Shown: positions 35,985 through 43,728, counted from the first letter of the stretch. The stretch is 64,000 nt of DNA from Mesorhizobium shangrilense (GCF_040537815.1 NZ_JBEWSZ010000002.1:372001-436000), one strand, 5' to 3'. The notes: generated by a model not told the origin, from the letters alone. Translations and numbers: made by a program.

Positions 35985-36671
35985 TCACGCCTCCGTCGTC
36001 TGCCGAGCGGGCGGCACCTTGGCGGGGCGCACCACATCCACCCCGCTGATCGTCAGGTGATCGCGCATGGCCCGCTCGGCTCGGTCGGGATCGTGCGCTT
36101 CCAGCGCCGAGCGGATGGCGTCGAAATTGTCGAGCTCGTCCTGCATCAGCGTGACCGGCATATGCGAGACGTAGAGGCTGCGCACGGACAGAGCGTAGAG
36201 GCGGGTCAAAGCCTGGGCGAGATAATGGTTGCCGCTCGCCTGTGCCACCAGCCGATGCATGCGTTCGTCGATGCCGAGATGCCAGTTTATGTCCGGCTGG
36301 CGCTCGTCCACTCCGGCCCGCGCCTCCGACATCAGCGCCGCGAACTCGGCAAGCTGCGCCGGCGTGATGCGCACGGCGGCCATCCGCACGGAAAGGATTT
36401 CCGAGTGCAGGCGGAATTCATGCAGATGGAAGAAGTCGGCAGCCGATGTCGCCGACACGAAATAGCCGCGCTGCGGCACCGACAGGACGAGATCCTCCTG
36501 CGCGAGACGCTGCAGCGCCTCCCGCAGCGGCGTGCGCCCGACCGAGAGCATTTCCATGCATTCACGTTCGTTGATCGGCGAGCCGGGTTTCAAATCGGCG
36601 CGAATGATGGCGGTCCGCAGCCCCTCATAGGCGGTGTCGCTTTGGCGTTTCTTGGGTGCGCTTGCGAGCAT
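35985..36671 (-). CDS. GntR-family (FadR/VanR-type) transcriptional regulator
   Basis: The 228-residue regulator has an N-terminal winged helix (AYEGLRTAIIRADLKPGSPI, recognition part MLSVGRTPLREALQRLAQE) and a helical FCD effector domain. The FCD metal/effector residues appear in HLGIDERMHRL and the C-terminal RAERAMRDHL. FCD regulators usually bind an organic acid and repress their own catabolic operon. It is the first gene of the eight-gene operon. A near-perfect 26-bp palindrome begins ten bases upstream of its start, so autoregulation and control of the whole operon are likely. No clear ribosome-binding site precedes the ATG. Confidence 0.88.
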   Translation of the reverse strand: MLASAPKKRQSDTAYEGLRTAIIRADLKPGSPINERECMEMLSVGRTPLREALQRLAQEDLVLSVPQRGYFVSATSAADFFHLHEFRLHSEILSVRMAAVRITPAQLAEFAALMSEARAGVDERQPDINWHLGIDERMHRLVAQASGNHYLAQALTRLYALSVRSLYVSHMPVTLMQDELDNFDAIRSALEAHDPDRAERAMRDHLTISGVDVVRPAKVPPARQTTEA

Positions 36672-36680
36672 TGGTTGCCA

Positions 36681-36706
36681 TATATCGAAAATATATTTTC
36701 AATATA
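36681..36706. promoter_or_regulatory. 26-bp palindromic operator upstream of the GntR operon
   Basis: TATATCGAAAATA (36681-36693) and TATTTTCAATATA (36694-36706) are inverted copies with one mismatch. The AT-rich palindrome stands out from the surrounding GC-rich DNA and starts ten bases before the regulator's ATG. It is the expected binding site for the GntR protein and probably overlaps the promoter. Confidence 0.7.
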
Positions 36707-36866
36707 CAATCGCAGGAGCGGTGGCCTGTCAACCCTCTGCCTGCTCGACAAGGGCCGCGGCCGATGGCGGCCGGAGGCAGCCCAGATTGTGAGAAGCTGC
36801 TGGGCATGGGGGGCATCAGCCTGTGCTCGCCCTCAAAGAGGGCTGAGCTCACAGGTTGTTCCGGAA

Positions 36867-37508
36867 TTGAAGGATGTTCCGGATCGTTATGCAAACCAGT
36901 TTCTGCTCCGCGGGCTGATCCCGTCGGACCTGTTTGGCGCGCCGCAGCTGCTTCGCTTCACCCTGCCGATCGCCACGGCACCGGAGTTTCCGGACGGCTA
37001 TGTGACGGGCCTGGGCGATCTGACGCTCATGGATATCTTCGTCTTCCCGGGGAAAACCGTTTCATTCGGCGCCGGTCCCCTCGTCGTCCTGCCAACCGCA
37101 ACCGATGAGGCGCTCGGCGCCGGGAAATGGCAGGCCGGGGCGGTTGGCCTGGTCATCGCCCCGCAAAGCTGGGGCCTGCTCGGGGGGCTTGCGACATATC
37201 AAGCTTCATTCGCCGGCCAAAGTGACCGCGAGAACGTATCGACAGCTACCTTTCAGCCAATCGTGAACTACAACCTCAAGGACGGTTTCTACCTGCGATC
37301 CTCCGCAACCTGGAACTTCGGCCTCGAAAATGGCGACTACGCGATCCCCGTCGGGTTCGGCATCGGCAAAGTCTTCCAGGTCAGCGACAAGGTCACCATG
37401 AACGCGTTCGTCGAGCCGCAATACACGGTTTTCAGCAGAGGCAGGGGAAACCCTGTCTGGCAGATTTTCGCTGGCGTGAATTTCCAGTTCTCCCTGGCGA
37501 AGAAGTAG
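36867..37508 (+). CDS. Outer-membrane beta-barrel-like protein, probably 5'-truncated
   Basis: The frame encodes beta-strand-rich sequence typical of small alphaproteobacterial porin/transporter-like proteins: YANQFLLRGLIPSDLFG, GLGDLTLMDIFVFPGK, VVLPTATDEALGAGKWQAG and PVWQIFAGVNFQFSLAKK at the end. Such proteins normally start with a signal peptide and 30-50 more residues. Here no signal peptide, ATG or convincing ribosome-binding site precedes the conserved part. I give the first plausible start (TTG at 36867). A GTG at 36789 adds unrelated residues. The upstream region up to the GntR operator probably reflects a deletion that removed the N terminus. Confidence 0.5.
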   Translation: MKDVPDRYANQFLLRGLIPSDLFGAPQLLRFTLPIATAPEFPDGYVTGLGDLTLMDIFVFPGKTVSFGAGPLVVLPTATDEALGAGKWQAGAVGLVIAPQSWGLLGGLATYQASFAGQSDRENVSTATFQPIVNYNLKDGFYLRSSATWNFGLENGDYAIPVGFGIGKVFQVSDKVTMNAFVEPQYTVFSRGRGNPVWQIFAGVNFQFSLAKK

Positions 37509-37647
37509 GTCTCTTGCCGAGCGGCTTTGCCGCCGCTATCCGCCAGAGCCTCCAGCAAGAATTGTCAAATGCAGACTCGGCTGCGGTTTTCCTCATGCTT
37601 TGGCTCGGGTCGGACCAATGTCTACTGCCTTCCTGAACGGGTGGCCT

Positions 37648-37767
37648 TTATTCTTCGGTCAGTGCGATGCAGGCTTCGTCAACGGTGCTGCCAGCCGCGT
37701 CGCGGTGGTGCTTCGAATGGGATTGCAGGGTGGCTGCGATGGCCTTCCCCTGGCAGAAGCGGGACAT
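37648..37767 (-). CDS. Candidate 39-residue protein
   Basis: This short frame reads MSRFCQGKAIAATLQSHSKH, then HRDAAGSTVDEACIALTEE, and ends with TAA. It has a good ribosome-binding site: GGAG six bases before the ATG at 37767. The composition is protein-like, and no signal or membrane segment is seen. I do not recognise it. The surrounding 37509-38071 otherwise has no feature I can support. Confidence 0.35.
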   Translation of the reverse strand: MSRFCQGKAIAATLQSHSKHHRDAAGSTVDEACIALTEE

Positions 37768-38071
37768 AGTGTACTCCAGTTTTCCCGTAAGAACCCCGCA
37801 GCATACTCAATTCAGCCTCGCCGCCTGGATATTTTCTCCTACAGAGGCGAAATAACAGGTCTCAATTCCTTGATTGGGAGGGGATTGCGCTGAGATTCGT
37901 CACCTTCGGTTTGATCGCCGCCGAACGATGGCCATTTTGTGGACCGTCGTAGCCATAGCTAAGCGGATCGGGAAATGGTGCAGGAATGCTGTGTGCTATG
38001 AGAGAATTCGAAACATAAGGCAGGCCAGCTGCCTCATGTTTCGATAAATGTCTGATTTTCTTCAAGAACTT

Positions 38072-38148
38072 TGGTAGCGGGAGAGGGACTTGAACCCCCG
38101 ACCCCAGGATTATGATTCCCGTGCTCTAACCAACTGAGCTACCCCGCC
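38072..38148 (-). tRNA. tRNA-Met (anticodon CAT)
   Basis: Read on the minus strand, the 77-nt sequence starts GGCGGGGTAGCTCAG, has the anticodon stem CGGGA/TCCTG with loop ATCATAA (anticodon CAT), the T loop TTCAAGT and an encoded CCA end (38072-38074). The G1-U72 end pair fits elongator rather than initiator methionine tRNA. A tRNA-Ile with a modified CAT anticodon cannot be fully excluded by sequence reading. Confidence 0.93.
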
Positions 38149-38386
38149 AGGGCGGTGAAAGGCCCGAAATCCGCCTTAAATCGAAAGGCATGTCGAGGCG
38201 TTCACCAAGGTCGGGCGGATATAAGGTTGGGAGGGTAAGCCTGTCAAGCATCGAAGCAACCAGTACGCCGGCATATTGTCATTCGCGAAAAGCTTCCCTG
38301 CCCAGGCATTTCAGCACAGGTGCCGGGGTTGAGTTCGACGGGGCACGCCGCTATGTCTCGGCCACGAATATTTCGAGTTCAACACG

Positions 38387-39352
38387 ATGAAGCCGCGCAT
38401 AGCAGTCCTCGGTTGCGGATACTGGGGCAGCAACCATATCCGCACCCTCAAGGCGCTTGGCGCCCTGCATGCCGTTTCCGACGCCAACCGCGCCCGCGCG
38501 GAAGGTTTCGCCAGCGAGCAGGATTGCCTGGCCATCGAGCCTGATCAGCTTTTCCTTCGCGACGATGTCGACGCAATCGTCATGGCGCTGCCGCCGCAAT
38601 TCCACGCCGACCTCGCCGTGCGCGCCGTCGAACACGGCAAGGACGTGCTGGTGGAAAAGCCGATCGCGCTGACGGTCGCGGACGCCGAGCGTTCGGTGCA
38701 GGCGGCCAAGGACAATGGCCGCGTCTTCATGGTCGGCCATGTGTTGCGCTTCCACCCCGCCTTCGAGATGCTGAAGACGCTGATCGACAAGGGGGAACTG
38801 GGCGAGGTCAAATACATCCACTCGCACCGGCTCGGGCTCGGCAAGTTTCACACCGAGAACGACGCGCTGTGGGACCTGGCGCCGCATGATCTGTCGATGA
38901 TCCTGGCGATCACCGGCACCGAGCCGATCGAAGTGCGCGGCGAGGGCGCGGCCCTTCTCGACAATCTCAGCGATTTCGCGCATCTGCACATGCGCTTTCC
39001 CAACGGCCTGCGCGGCCATCTCTTCGCGTCGCGGCTCAACCCTTATCGCGAGCGGCGGCTGACTGTTGTCGGAACCAAGGCGATGGCTGTCTTCGACGAT
39101 GTCGAGCCCTGGGAGCGCAAGCTTGCCGTCTACCGCCACGCGGTGTGGCAGGACAGCGGCCAGTGGGCGTTCACCGCCAATGAGCCGTCCTATGTCGCGG
39201 TGGGCGAGGGCATGCCGCTGACGCGTGAACTCGAACATTTCATCCAGTGCATCGAGACCCGCGCCGAACCGCGCACCAGCGGCGAGGAAGCGATCAGGGT
39301 GCTGCGGATCCTGACCGCGGGCACCGTCACCCACAGCAGGTCCAATCCCTGA
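38387..39352 (+). CDS. Gfo/Idh/MocA family oxidoreductase
   Basis: The 321-residue NAD(P)-dependent oxidoreductase has an N-terminal Rossmann fold (VLGCGYWGSNHIRTLKAL), then VEKPIALTVADAE, which contains the EKP motif with the catalytic Lys. The C-terminal domain starts around 125 (VGHVLRFHPAFE). Family members oxidise or reduce sugars and cyclitols. WGSNH-type proteins are often UDP-sugar dehydrogenase/aminotransferase pathway partners. No sugar-biosynthesis genes are adjacent, so the substrate is open. It is transcribed alone, between a tRNA and repeats. Confidence 0.85.
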   Translation: MKPRIAVLGCGYWGSNHIRTLKALGALHAVSDANRARAEGFASEQDCLAIEPDQLFLRDDVDAIVMALPPQFHADLAVRAVEHGKDVLVEKPIALTVADAERSVQAAKDNGRVFMVGHVLRFHPAFEMLKTLIDKGELGEVKYIHSHRLGLGKFHTENDALWDLAPHDLSMILAITGTEPIEVRGEGAALLDNLSDFAHLHMRFPNGLRGHLFASRLNPYRERRLTVVGTKAMAVFDDVEPWERKLAVYRHAVWQDSGQWAFTANEPSYVAVGEGMPLTRELEHFIQCIETRAEPRTSGEEAIRVLRILTAGTVTHSRSNP

Positions 39353-39377
39353 AAGAAAACGCCGCTGCTCTAGACTA

Positions 39378-39480
39378 AAGCGCGCCACGTCTGAACGGAT
39401 TCATGCCGACGCGTTCTAGGGCTTTGTTTTTATGCATGTCGTTGTCCCAAAACCGCTGCGCACTTTTGGGCGACATGCAC
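39378..39480. repeat. Palindromic repeat, ATGCATGTCG family, copy 2 (extended)
   Basis: This is the most complete copy. A left part CACGTCTGAACGGATTCATG leads into ATGCATGTCG (39432-39441), CCCAAAA/TTTTGGG, and CGACATGCA (39471-39479), which is the exact complement of the left arm's TGCATGTCG. The same order is found at 42831-42930. Confidence 0.7.
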
Positions 39481-39586
39481 TAGAGTGGTTCATCGTTTCA
39501 CGGAAACGCAGAACCGCTCTATCTCCCTATTTTAACGGAATTCCGGACGGAAAACCGCTACGCACTTTTCCTGTAATTGCACCAGG
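39481..39586. repeat. Second palindromic repeat units next to copy 2
   Basis: TAGAGTGGTTC (39481-39491) and GAACCGCTCTA (39511-39521) are inverted with one mismatch and enclose CGTTTC/GAAACG, forming a nested hairpin. A further unit follows containing GGAATTCC and GGACGGAAAACCGCTACGCA. I know both as common rhizobial intergenic sequences. No gene lies in 39353-39633. Confidence 0.55.
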
Positions 39587-39633
39587 CGCCTGATCCGATT
39601 CGAACGGATCAGGTCGTAACGCTTGCCGCCTGC

Positions 39634-40824
39634 CTATTCGGCGGGAATCTGCGCCGGCCTGGCGGCGAGCCGGCTCAGCATCGCCTCGGCCTCGGCGCCG
39701 CGCTCGGAACGCTCGATGAAGCCGCCGCCAAACACGCGGGCCTCGTTGCCGTCGTCGGAATAGAGCACGCAGGCCTGTCCCGGCGCGATGCCGGACTCGC
39801 CGTCGGCCAATTCGACCGAGGTGACGCCGGCCTTGTGGCGCAGCATCGCCGGACGTGGCGGCCTGGTCGAGCGGACCTTGGCGAACAGTTCCAGCCCTGC
39901 CGGCGGGATGTCGGCCAGCGAACCGTCGCCCAGCCAGTTCATGTTGCGCAGATAGATCTTGTGCGTCTCCAGCGCCTCGCGCGGGCCAACGACGACGCGG
40001 GCCCGTTCTGCGTCGAGATGGACGACGTAGAGCGGCTCGCCCGAGGCGATGCCAATGCCGCGGCGCTGGCCGATCGTATAGCGCAATATGCCTTCATGGC
40101 GGCCGAGCACGCGGCCGTCGATGTGGACGATGTCGCCCGGATTGGCGGCGGTCGGCTTCAGCTTGGCGATGATGTCGGAATATTTGCCCTGCGGCACGAA
40201 GCAGATGTCCTGGCTGTCCTGCTTGGCGGCCACCGTCAGCCCCATCTCCTCGGCAATGGCGCGAACCTGCGGCTTCGGCAGGCCGCCGAGCGGAAAGCGC
40301 AGATAGTCGATCTGAGCCTGCGTGGTGGCGAACAGGAAGTAGCTCTGGTCGCGGTCGGCATCGACCGGCCGGAACAGCGCGCGGTGGGCGCCGTTGGCGC
40401 CGGAGCGGATGTAATGGCCCGTCGCCAGCGCGTCGGCGCCAAGTTCCTTGGCTGTGGCCAGAAGGTCGGCGAACTTGACCGTCTGGTTGCACGAGACGCA
40501 TGGGATCGGCGTTTCGCCGGCAACATAGCTTTCGGCGAACGGATCGATGACCGCCTTGCGGAAACGCTCTTCATAGTCGAGCACATAGTGGGGAATGCCG
40601 AGGGTCTCGGAGACGCGGCGGGCATCATCAATATCCTGCCCGGCGCAGCAGGAGCCAGCCCGGTGTGTCGCCGCGCCATGGTCATAAAGCTGCAGGGTGA
40701 CGCCAACGACGTCATAGCCCTCGCGCTTGAGAAGGCCGGCGACGACCGATGAATCGACGCCGCCCGACATGGCAACGACGATGCGGGTATCTTCAGGGCG
40801 TCCGGGAAGATCGAGACTGTTCAT
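39634..40824 (-). CDS. mnmA: tRNA-specific 2-thiouridylase
   Basis: The 396-residue enzyme makes 2-thiouridine at the wobble position of Lys, Glu and Gln tRNAs with ATP and sulfur relayed from cysteine desulfurase. Motifs visible are the PP-loop SGGVDSS, the catalytic Cys in [12 protein letters not shown] and [11 protein letters not shown] (second Cys), and [12 protein letters not shown] in the central domain. Length is normal. The ATG at 40824 is chosen over a start at 40842 because the family begins a short distance before the PP-loop. Confidence 0.95.
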   Translation of the reverse strand: MNSLDLPGRPEDTRIVVAMSGGVDSSVVAGLLKREGYDVVGVTLQLYDHGAATHRAGSCCAGQDIDDARRVSETLGIPHYVLDYEERFRKAVIDPFAESYVAGETPIPCVSCNQTVKFADLLATAKELGADALATGHYIRSGANGAHRALFRPVDADRDQSYFLFATTQAQIDYLRFPLGGLPKPQVRAIAEEMGLTVAAKQDSQDICFVPQGKYSDIIAKLKPTAANPGDIVHIDGRVLGRHEGILRYTIGQRRGIGIASGEPLYVVHLDAERARVVVGPREALETHKIYLRNMNWLGDGSLADIPPAGLELFAKVRSTRPPRPAMLRHKAGVTSVELADGESGIAPGQACVLYSDDGNEARVFGGGFIERSERGAEAEAMLSRLAARPAQIPAE

Positions 40825-41010
40825 GGTTCTTTCATTCTGCACGGCGCTGAATGCCGATGGCCGGAATATAGGTCAAGCTTTCCGGGCGCGCCAGCTTTGA
40901 GGTCGCGCCGATTTTCACGGGCGAATTCCTCACATGTCGGCAGATGGTTCAAATGCCGGCGAAAAGACTAACGCAGCGTTCATGATCCTTACCTAGTCAT
41001 TAGGGTCTGC

Positions 41011-41025
41011 TTAGGCAATTTTTAA
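41011..41025 (+). promoter_or_regulatory. Candidate CtrA box upstream of sciP
   Basis: TTAG (41011-41014), seven bases, TTAA (41022-41025) matches the CtrA consensus TTAA-N7-TTAA with one mismatch, 57 bases before the sciP start. In Caulobacter sciP is activated by CtrA, so this site is where such control would be expected. Confidence 0.45.
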
Positions 41026-41081
41026 AGCTGTGGCGGTAACGTGGTGGGGATTGGGTCTTTGAGTTTTTTGTAGAGAGTACG

Positions 41082-41357
41082 ATGACCGATCTGGTTAGAC
41101 CGCGAGTCAAATATGTTATCGGGCCTGACGGCAGCCCTCTTACGATTGCCGATCTGCCGCCGACGAATACGCGTCGCTGGGTCATCCGGCGCAAGGCGGA
41201 AGTGGTTGCAGCGGTGCGCGGCGGGCTTTTGAGCCTTGAAGAAGCGTGCCAGCGGTACAAGCTGACCACCGAGGAATTCCTGTCCTGGCAGGCGTCGATC
41301 GATGAATACGGCCTTGCCGGGCTGCGCACGACGCGCATCCAGCAATATCGACACTAG
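41082..41357 (+). CDS. sciP: CtrA inhibitor SciP
   Basis: The 91-residue DUF1153 protein is a small helix-turn-helix protein that binds DNA-bound CtrA and represses CtrA-activated promoters in G1 cells of Caulobacter. The core RRWVIRRKAEVVAAVRGGLL followed by SLEEACQRYKLTTEEFLSWQ is the highly conserved family signature, and the length fits. It lies about 2.5 kb from ctrA. A bidirectional terminator follows. A CtrA-like box lies upstream, suggesting feedback. Confidence 0.93.
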   Translation: MTDLVRPRVKYVIGPDGSPLTIADLPPTNTRRWVIRRKAEVVAAVRGGLLSLEEACQRYKLTTEEFLSWQASIDEYGLAGLRTTRIQQYRH

Positions 41358-41377
41358 GCTGGTCTGACAAAGAAAAA

Positions 41378-41400
41378 GGGCGCGGTATCCGCGCCCTTTT
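41378..41400. terminator. Bidirectional intrinsic terminator
   Basis: GGGCGCGG (41378-41385) and CCGCGCCC (41389-41396) form a perfect 8-bp stem with a TAT loop. Four T follow on the plus strand and five A precede it, so it serves both sciP and the convergent oxidoreductase gene. Confidence 0.85.
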
Positions 41401-41423
41401 GTTTCGCCGCGACGATTCTTGTT

Positions 41424-42350
41424 TCAGACCGTCAGCACCACCTTGCCGATCGGCCTGGTGCCGAGAAAGCTATGGGCCGCACCCGCCTGATCGAGCGGAA
41501 ACGTCTTGGCCACGTGGACCACGAGTTTCTTTTCGTCGATCAGTTTGCCAAGTTCGATAAGACTGGCGCGGTCGGGCACCACGGACATGCGCTCGACACG
41601 AATGCCCTTTTCCTTGGCCTGCGCCTTGGCCGCGTCGCTGACATTGAGCAGCGAAACCAGCACGCCGCCCGCCTTGATCACCTTCAACGAGTGTTCGGCA
41701 TGATCGCCGCCCACGGTCTCCAGCACCAGGTCGACATTGCCAACGCTGCCGGTGAAATCACCTTTGGTGTAGTCGATGACCTCGTCGGCGCCGAGCGAAC
41801 GGACGAAATCCAGCTTTTCGGGGCTCGCCGTGGCGATGACATAGGCGCCCAGTGCCTTGGCGACCTGCACGGCCAGATGCCCGACGCCGCCGGCCGCGGC
41901 ATGGATCAGCACGCGTTGGCCCGATTTCAATGCGCCATGGCGGACCAAGCCTTGCCAGGCCGTCAGCCCCGCCAGCGGCAGCGCCCCGGCGTGGACATGA
42001 TCGATGCCTGCGGGCTTGGGGGCCATTTCATCCGCGGGCACTGCGGCCAGTTCGGCATAGGCCGCCGCCTGCTTGGGAAAGCGCGGCATGCCGAACACGG
42101 CATCACCGACCTTGAGGCCTGTCACGTCCGGGCCTAGCGCCTCGACGGTTCCCGATACATCCCAGCCGAGAATGAAGGGCGGTTCGCCGAGCAGCGGGAA
42201 ATAGCCGGCGCGCACGGCGCCGTCGACCGGGTTGATGCCGGCCGCCTTGACGCGGACAAGCACTTCGCCGGCCTTGGGCTGTGGGTCGGGACGATCGGCG
42301 ATGACAAGGACGTCGGGTCCGCCGACGGAATTCTGGATGATGGCACGCAT
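41424..42350 (-). CDS. NADP-dependent quinone/alcohol oxidoreductase (zeta-crystallin-like MDR)
   Basis: This 308-residue medium-chain dehydrogenase/reductase lacks the structural zinc cysteines. It has a GroES-like N-terminal domain (VRVKAAGINPVDGAVRAGYF) and an NADPH-binding Rossmann part (VLIHAAAGGVGHLAVQVAKALGAYVIATAS, given in part). Members reduce quinones or enones. The gene is divergent from an HxlR regulator with an 89-base gap that carries a palindrome, a common arrangement for redox-sensing regulation. GGAGAC precedes the ATG at 42350, so the in-frame ATG at 42371 is rejected. Confidence 0.88.
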   Translation of the reverse strand: MRAIIQNSVGGPDVLVIADRPDPQPKAGEVLVRVKAAGINPVDGAVRAGYFPLLGEPPFILGWDVSGTVEALGPDVTGLKVGDAVFGMPRFPKQAAAYAELAAVPADEMAPKPAGIDHVHAGALPLAGLTAWQGLVRHGALKSGQRVLIHAAAGGVGHLAVQVAKALGAYVIATASPEKLDFVRSLGADEVIDYTKGDFTGSVGNVDLVLETVGGDHAEHSLKVIKAGGVLVSLLNVSDAAKAQAKEKGIRVERMSVVPDRASLIELGKLIDEKKLVVHVAKTFPLDQAGAAHSFLGTRPIGKVVLTV

Positions 42351-42376
42351 GGAAGTCTCCTGCTTGTTCATGTGCC

Positions 42377-42393
42377 ACTATCATTCGGATAGT
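42377..42393. promoter_or_regulatory. Palindrome in the oxidoreductase/HxlR divergent promoter region
   Basis: ACTATC (42377-42382), ATTCG, GATAGT (42388-42393) is a perfect 6-bp inverted repeat midway between two divergent starts. It is the likely operator for the HxlR protein. GGATAGTG occurs again at the HxlR start. Confidence 0.5.
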
Positions 42394-42439
42394 AATAATC
42401 TCTTGTCTAGTATGTACCTTTTCTATATATAGGCACCCT

Positions 42440-42829
42440 ATGGATAGTGAAGAGAGTTCCCCATTCGGCTATGATGCGTACCGGCGCACGTGTCCGTCGC
42501 ACACGGTGCTGGAGATGCTGGCCAGCAAATGGGTTTACCTGGTGGTGTGCGCGCTGCGGCGGGGCCGGATGCGCAATGGCGAGCTTGCCCGCAAGCTCGA
42601 GGGTATCACACCAAAGATGCTGACGCAGACGCTGCGTGTCCTCGAACGCGACGGCCTTGTGCGGCGAGAAATCTTCCCGGTTATCCCGCCGCGCGTCGAG
42701 TACGAGCTCACCGAACTCGGCCAGAACCTGGCGGGGTTGCTCAGTCAGATAAGGGCCTGGTCGGAACAGCATGCGCCCGACATCAAGGAGGCGCGAGCCC
42801 GCGCGATCATGGAAGGGGAAGCTGCCTAA
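42440..42829 (+). CDS. HxlR-family transcriptional regulator
   Basis: The 129-residue winged-helix regulator has the HxlR signature: CPSHTVLEMLASKWVYLVVC, then GELARKLEGITPKMLTQTLR (recognition helix) and PRVEYELTELG (wing). Cys18 is at the position often used by HxlR proteins to sense electrophiles or oxidants. It probably represses the divergent oxidoreductase and itself through the palindrome in their shared promoter. The gene is followed by a copy of the ATGCATGTCG repeat. Confidence 0.88.
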   Translation: MDSEESSPFGYDAYRRTCPSHTVLEMLASKWVYLVVCALRRGRMRNGELARKLEGITPKMLTQTLRVLERDGLVRREIFPVIPPRVEYELTELGQNLAGLLSQIRAWSEQHAPDIKEARARAIMEGEAA

Positions 42830-42830
42830 A

Positions 42831-42930
42831 ACGTGTCGCGTCTGAAGAGATTCATGCGACCCACATCAGGTTCTTGATTCTTATGCATGTCGTTCGCCCA
42901 AAACCGGGGCTGCTTTCGGGCGACATGCAG
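42831..42930. repeat. Palindromic repeat, ATGCATGTCG family, copy 3
   Basis: It has the same order as copy 2: TCGCGTCTGAAGAGATTCATG, then ATGCATGTCG (42883-42892), CCCAAAA, and CGACATGCAG (42921-42930). It is more diverged in the loop (CCGGGGCTGCTTTCGGG). It lies between the HxlR gene and fliJ, which converge. Confidence 0.65.
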
Positions 42931-43003
42931 TAGGGCGACGCATGCGCCCCTGATTCAGCCATTCGGATCGCCAGTCGCCGGCGCTTGCGCGGCGACTCTT
43001 GCC

Positions 43004-43381
43004 TCAGCCAATCATGGCGCTGCGGCCACCAATTTCCGTGTCGCGGATCTTGGTGTCGCGCGACTCCAGCATTTCCGCCTTGGACAGCTCCGCTTCAGCT
43101 TCGCCGAGTAGTGATTCGGCGGCACTTCGTTGCTGTGCGAGGTCGCTTTGCGAATTTCTGAGGTTGTCGCGGCGCAAGCGCGCCGCCTTGGCGAAGGTCG
43201 GATAGGCGAAATGGTTGATGTCGGTGATGCCAGCCTTCTTCTCTTCAGCGGTGATCTGAAGCTCCAGTTCGACGGCCATGCGTTCGAACTCGGCAATCAT
43301 CATGTCGAGCTGCAGCAGCTGCCGGCGCTTCTCGTTCACCTGAAACTGTTTCAGACGAACGAGGTTTTCACGTGACTTCAT
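43004..43381 (-). CDS. fliJ: Flagellar export protein FliJ-like coiled-coil protein
   Basis: The 125-residue, mostly helical protein has long heptad stretches (ENLVRLKQFQVNEKRRQLLQ and MMIAEFERMAVELELQITAE). FliJ is a small coiled-coil chaperone of the flagellar type III export ATPase. Identification rests on length, coiled-coil pattern and its known position beside ctrA in related bacteria, not on a unique motif. No fliI lies next to it in this window. The ATG at 43381 has GGGAG nine bases upstream. It is divergent from ctrA across a 450-base regulatory region. Confidence 0.7.
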   Translation of the reverse strand: MKSRENLVRLKQFQVNEKRRQLLQLDMMIAEFERMAVELELQITAEEKKAGITDINHFAYPTFAKAARLRRDNLRNSQSDLAQQRSAAESLLGEAEAELSKAEMLESRDTKIRDTEIGGRSAMIG

Positions 43382-43511
43382 GATTCGGTACTCCCGGAAA
43401 CGCACACCCGCACATATCGTCCAATCCGCTCAGAAAGGCCCAAGCGTCACCCGTGTCCACCGGCTTTCCCCGAACTATGGGAAACAAAATCCTAAAGTTT
43501 TTTGCCGGCGG

Positions 43512-43521
43512 TAACCATTCG
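43512..43521 (+). promoter_or_regulatory. CtrA half-site-like motif, copy 1
   Basis: TAACCATTCG occurs here and again at 43741-43750, both in the fliJ/ctrA intergenic region. It contains the TAACCAT core of the half-site reported for CtrA in Caulobacter. Copy 1 is nearer to the fliJ promoter. Confidence 0.35.
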
Positions 43522-43601
43522 TTTACGGGCATTGTTAATCATACGGCTCAGGACTTAAGGCCGGGTAAAAATTCCGGCTAGCGATGCGGAGCGCGGCCGA
43601 T

Positions 43602-43678
43602 GAGTCCCTTGAGTCACTTAGGCTGGATTATTAATGTGTTGCATTAGCGATTTGGGTCTGTGATTCATTATTAGATTC
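43602..43678 (+). promoter_or_regulatory. Cluster of four CcrM methylation sites (GANTC) upstream of ctrA
   Basis: GAGTC at 43602 and 43611, and GATTC at 43662 and 43674, all lie within 77 bases, about 155-230 bases before the ctrA start. GANTC is the target of the cell-cycle methylase CcrM. In Caulobacter one such site in the ctrA P1 promoter makes transcription depend on hemimethylated DNA. Four sites in one small region suggest the same or stronger control here. Confidence 0.6.
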
Positions 43679-43728
43679 AAGAGGGTGTAGAAAGGGGTTA
43701 AAAAATCTGGTACCGTTATGGATGCGGA

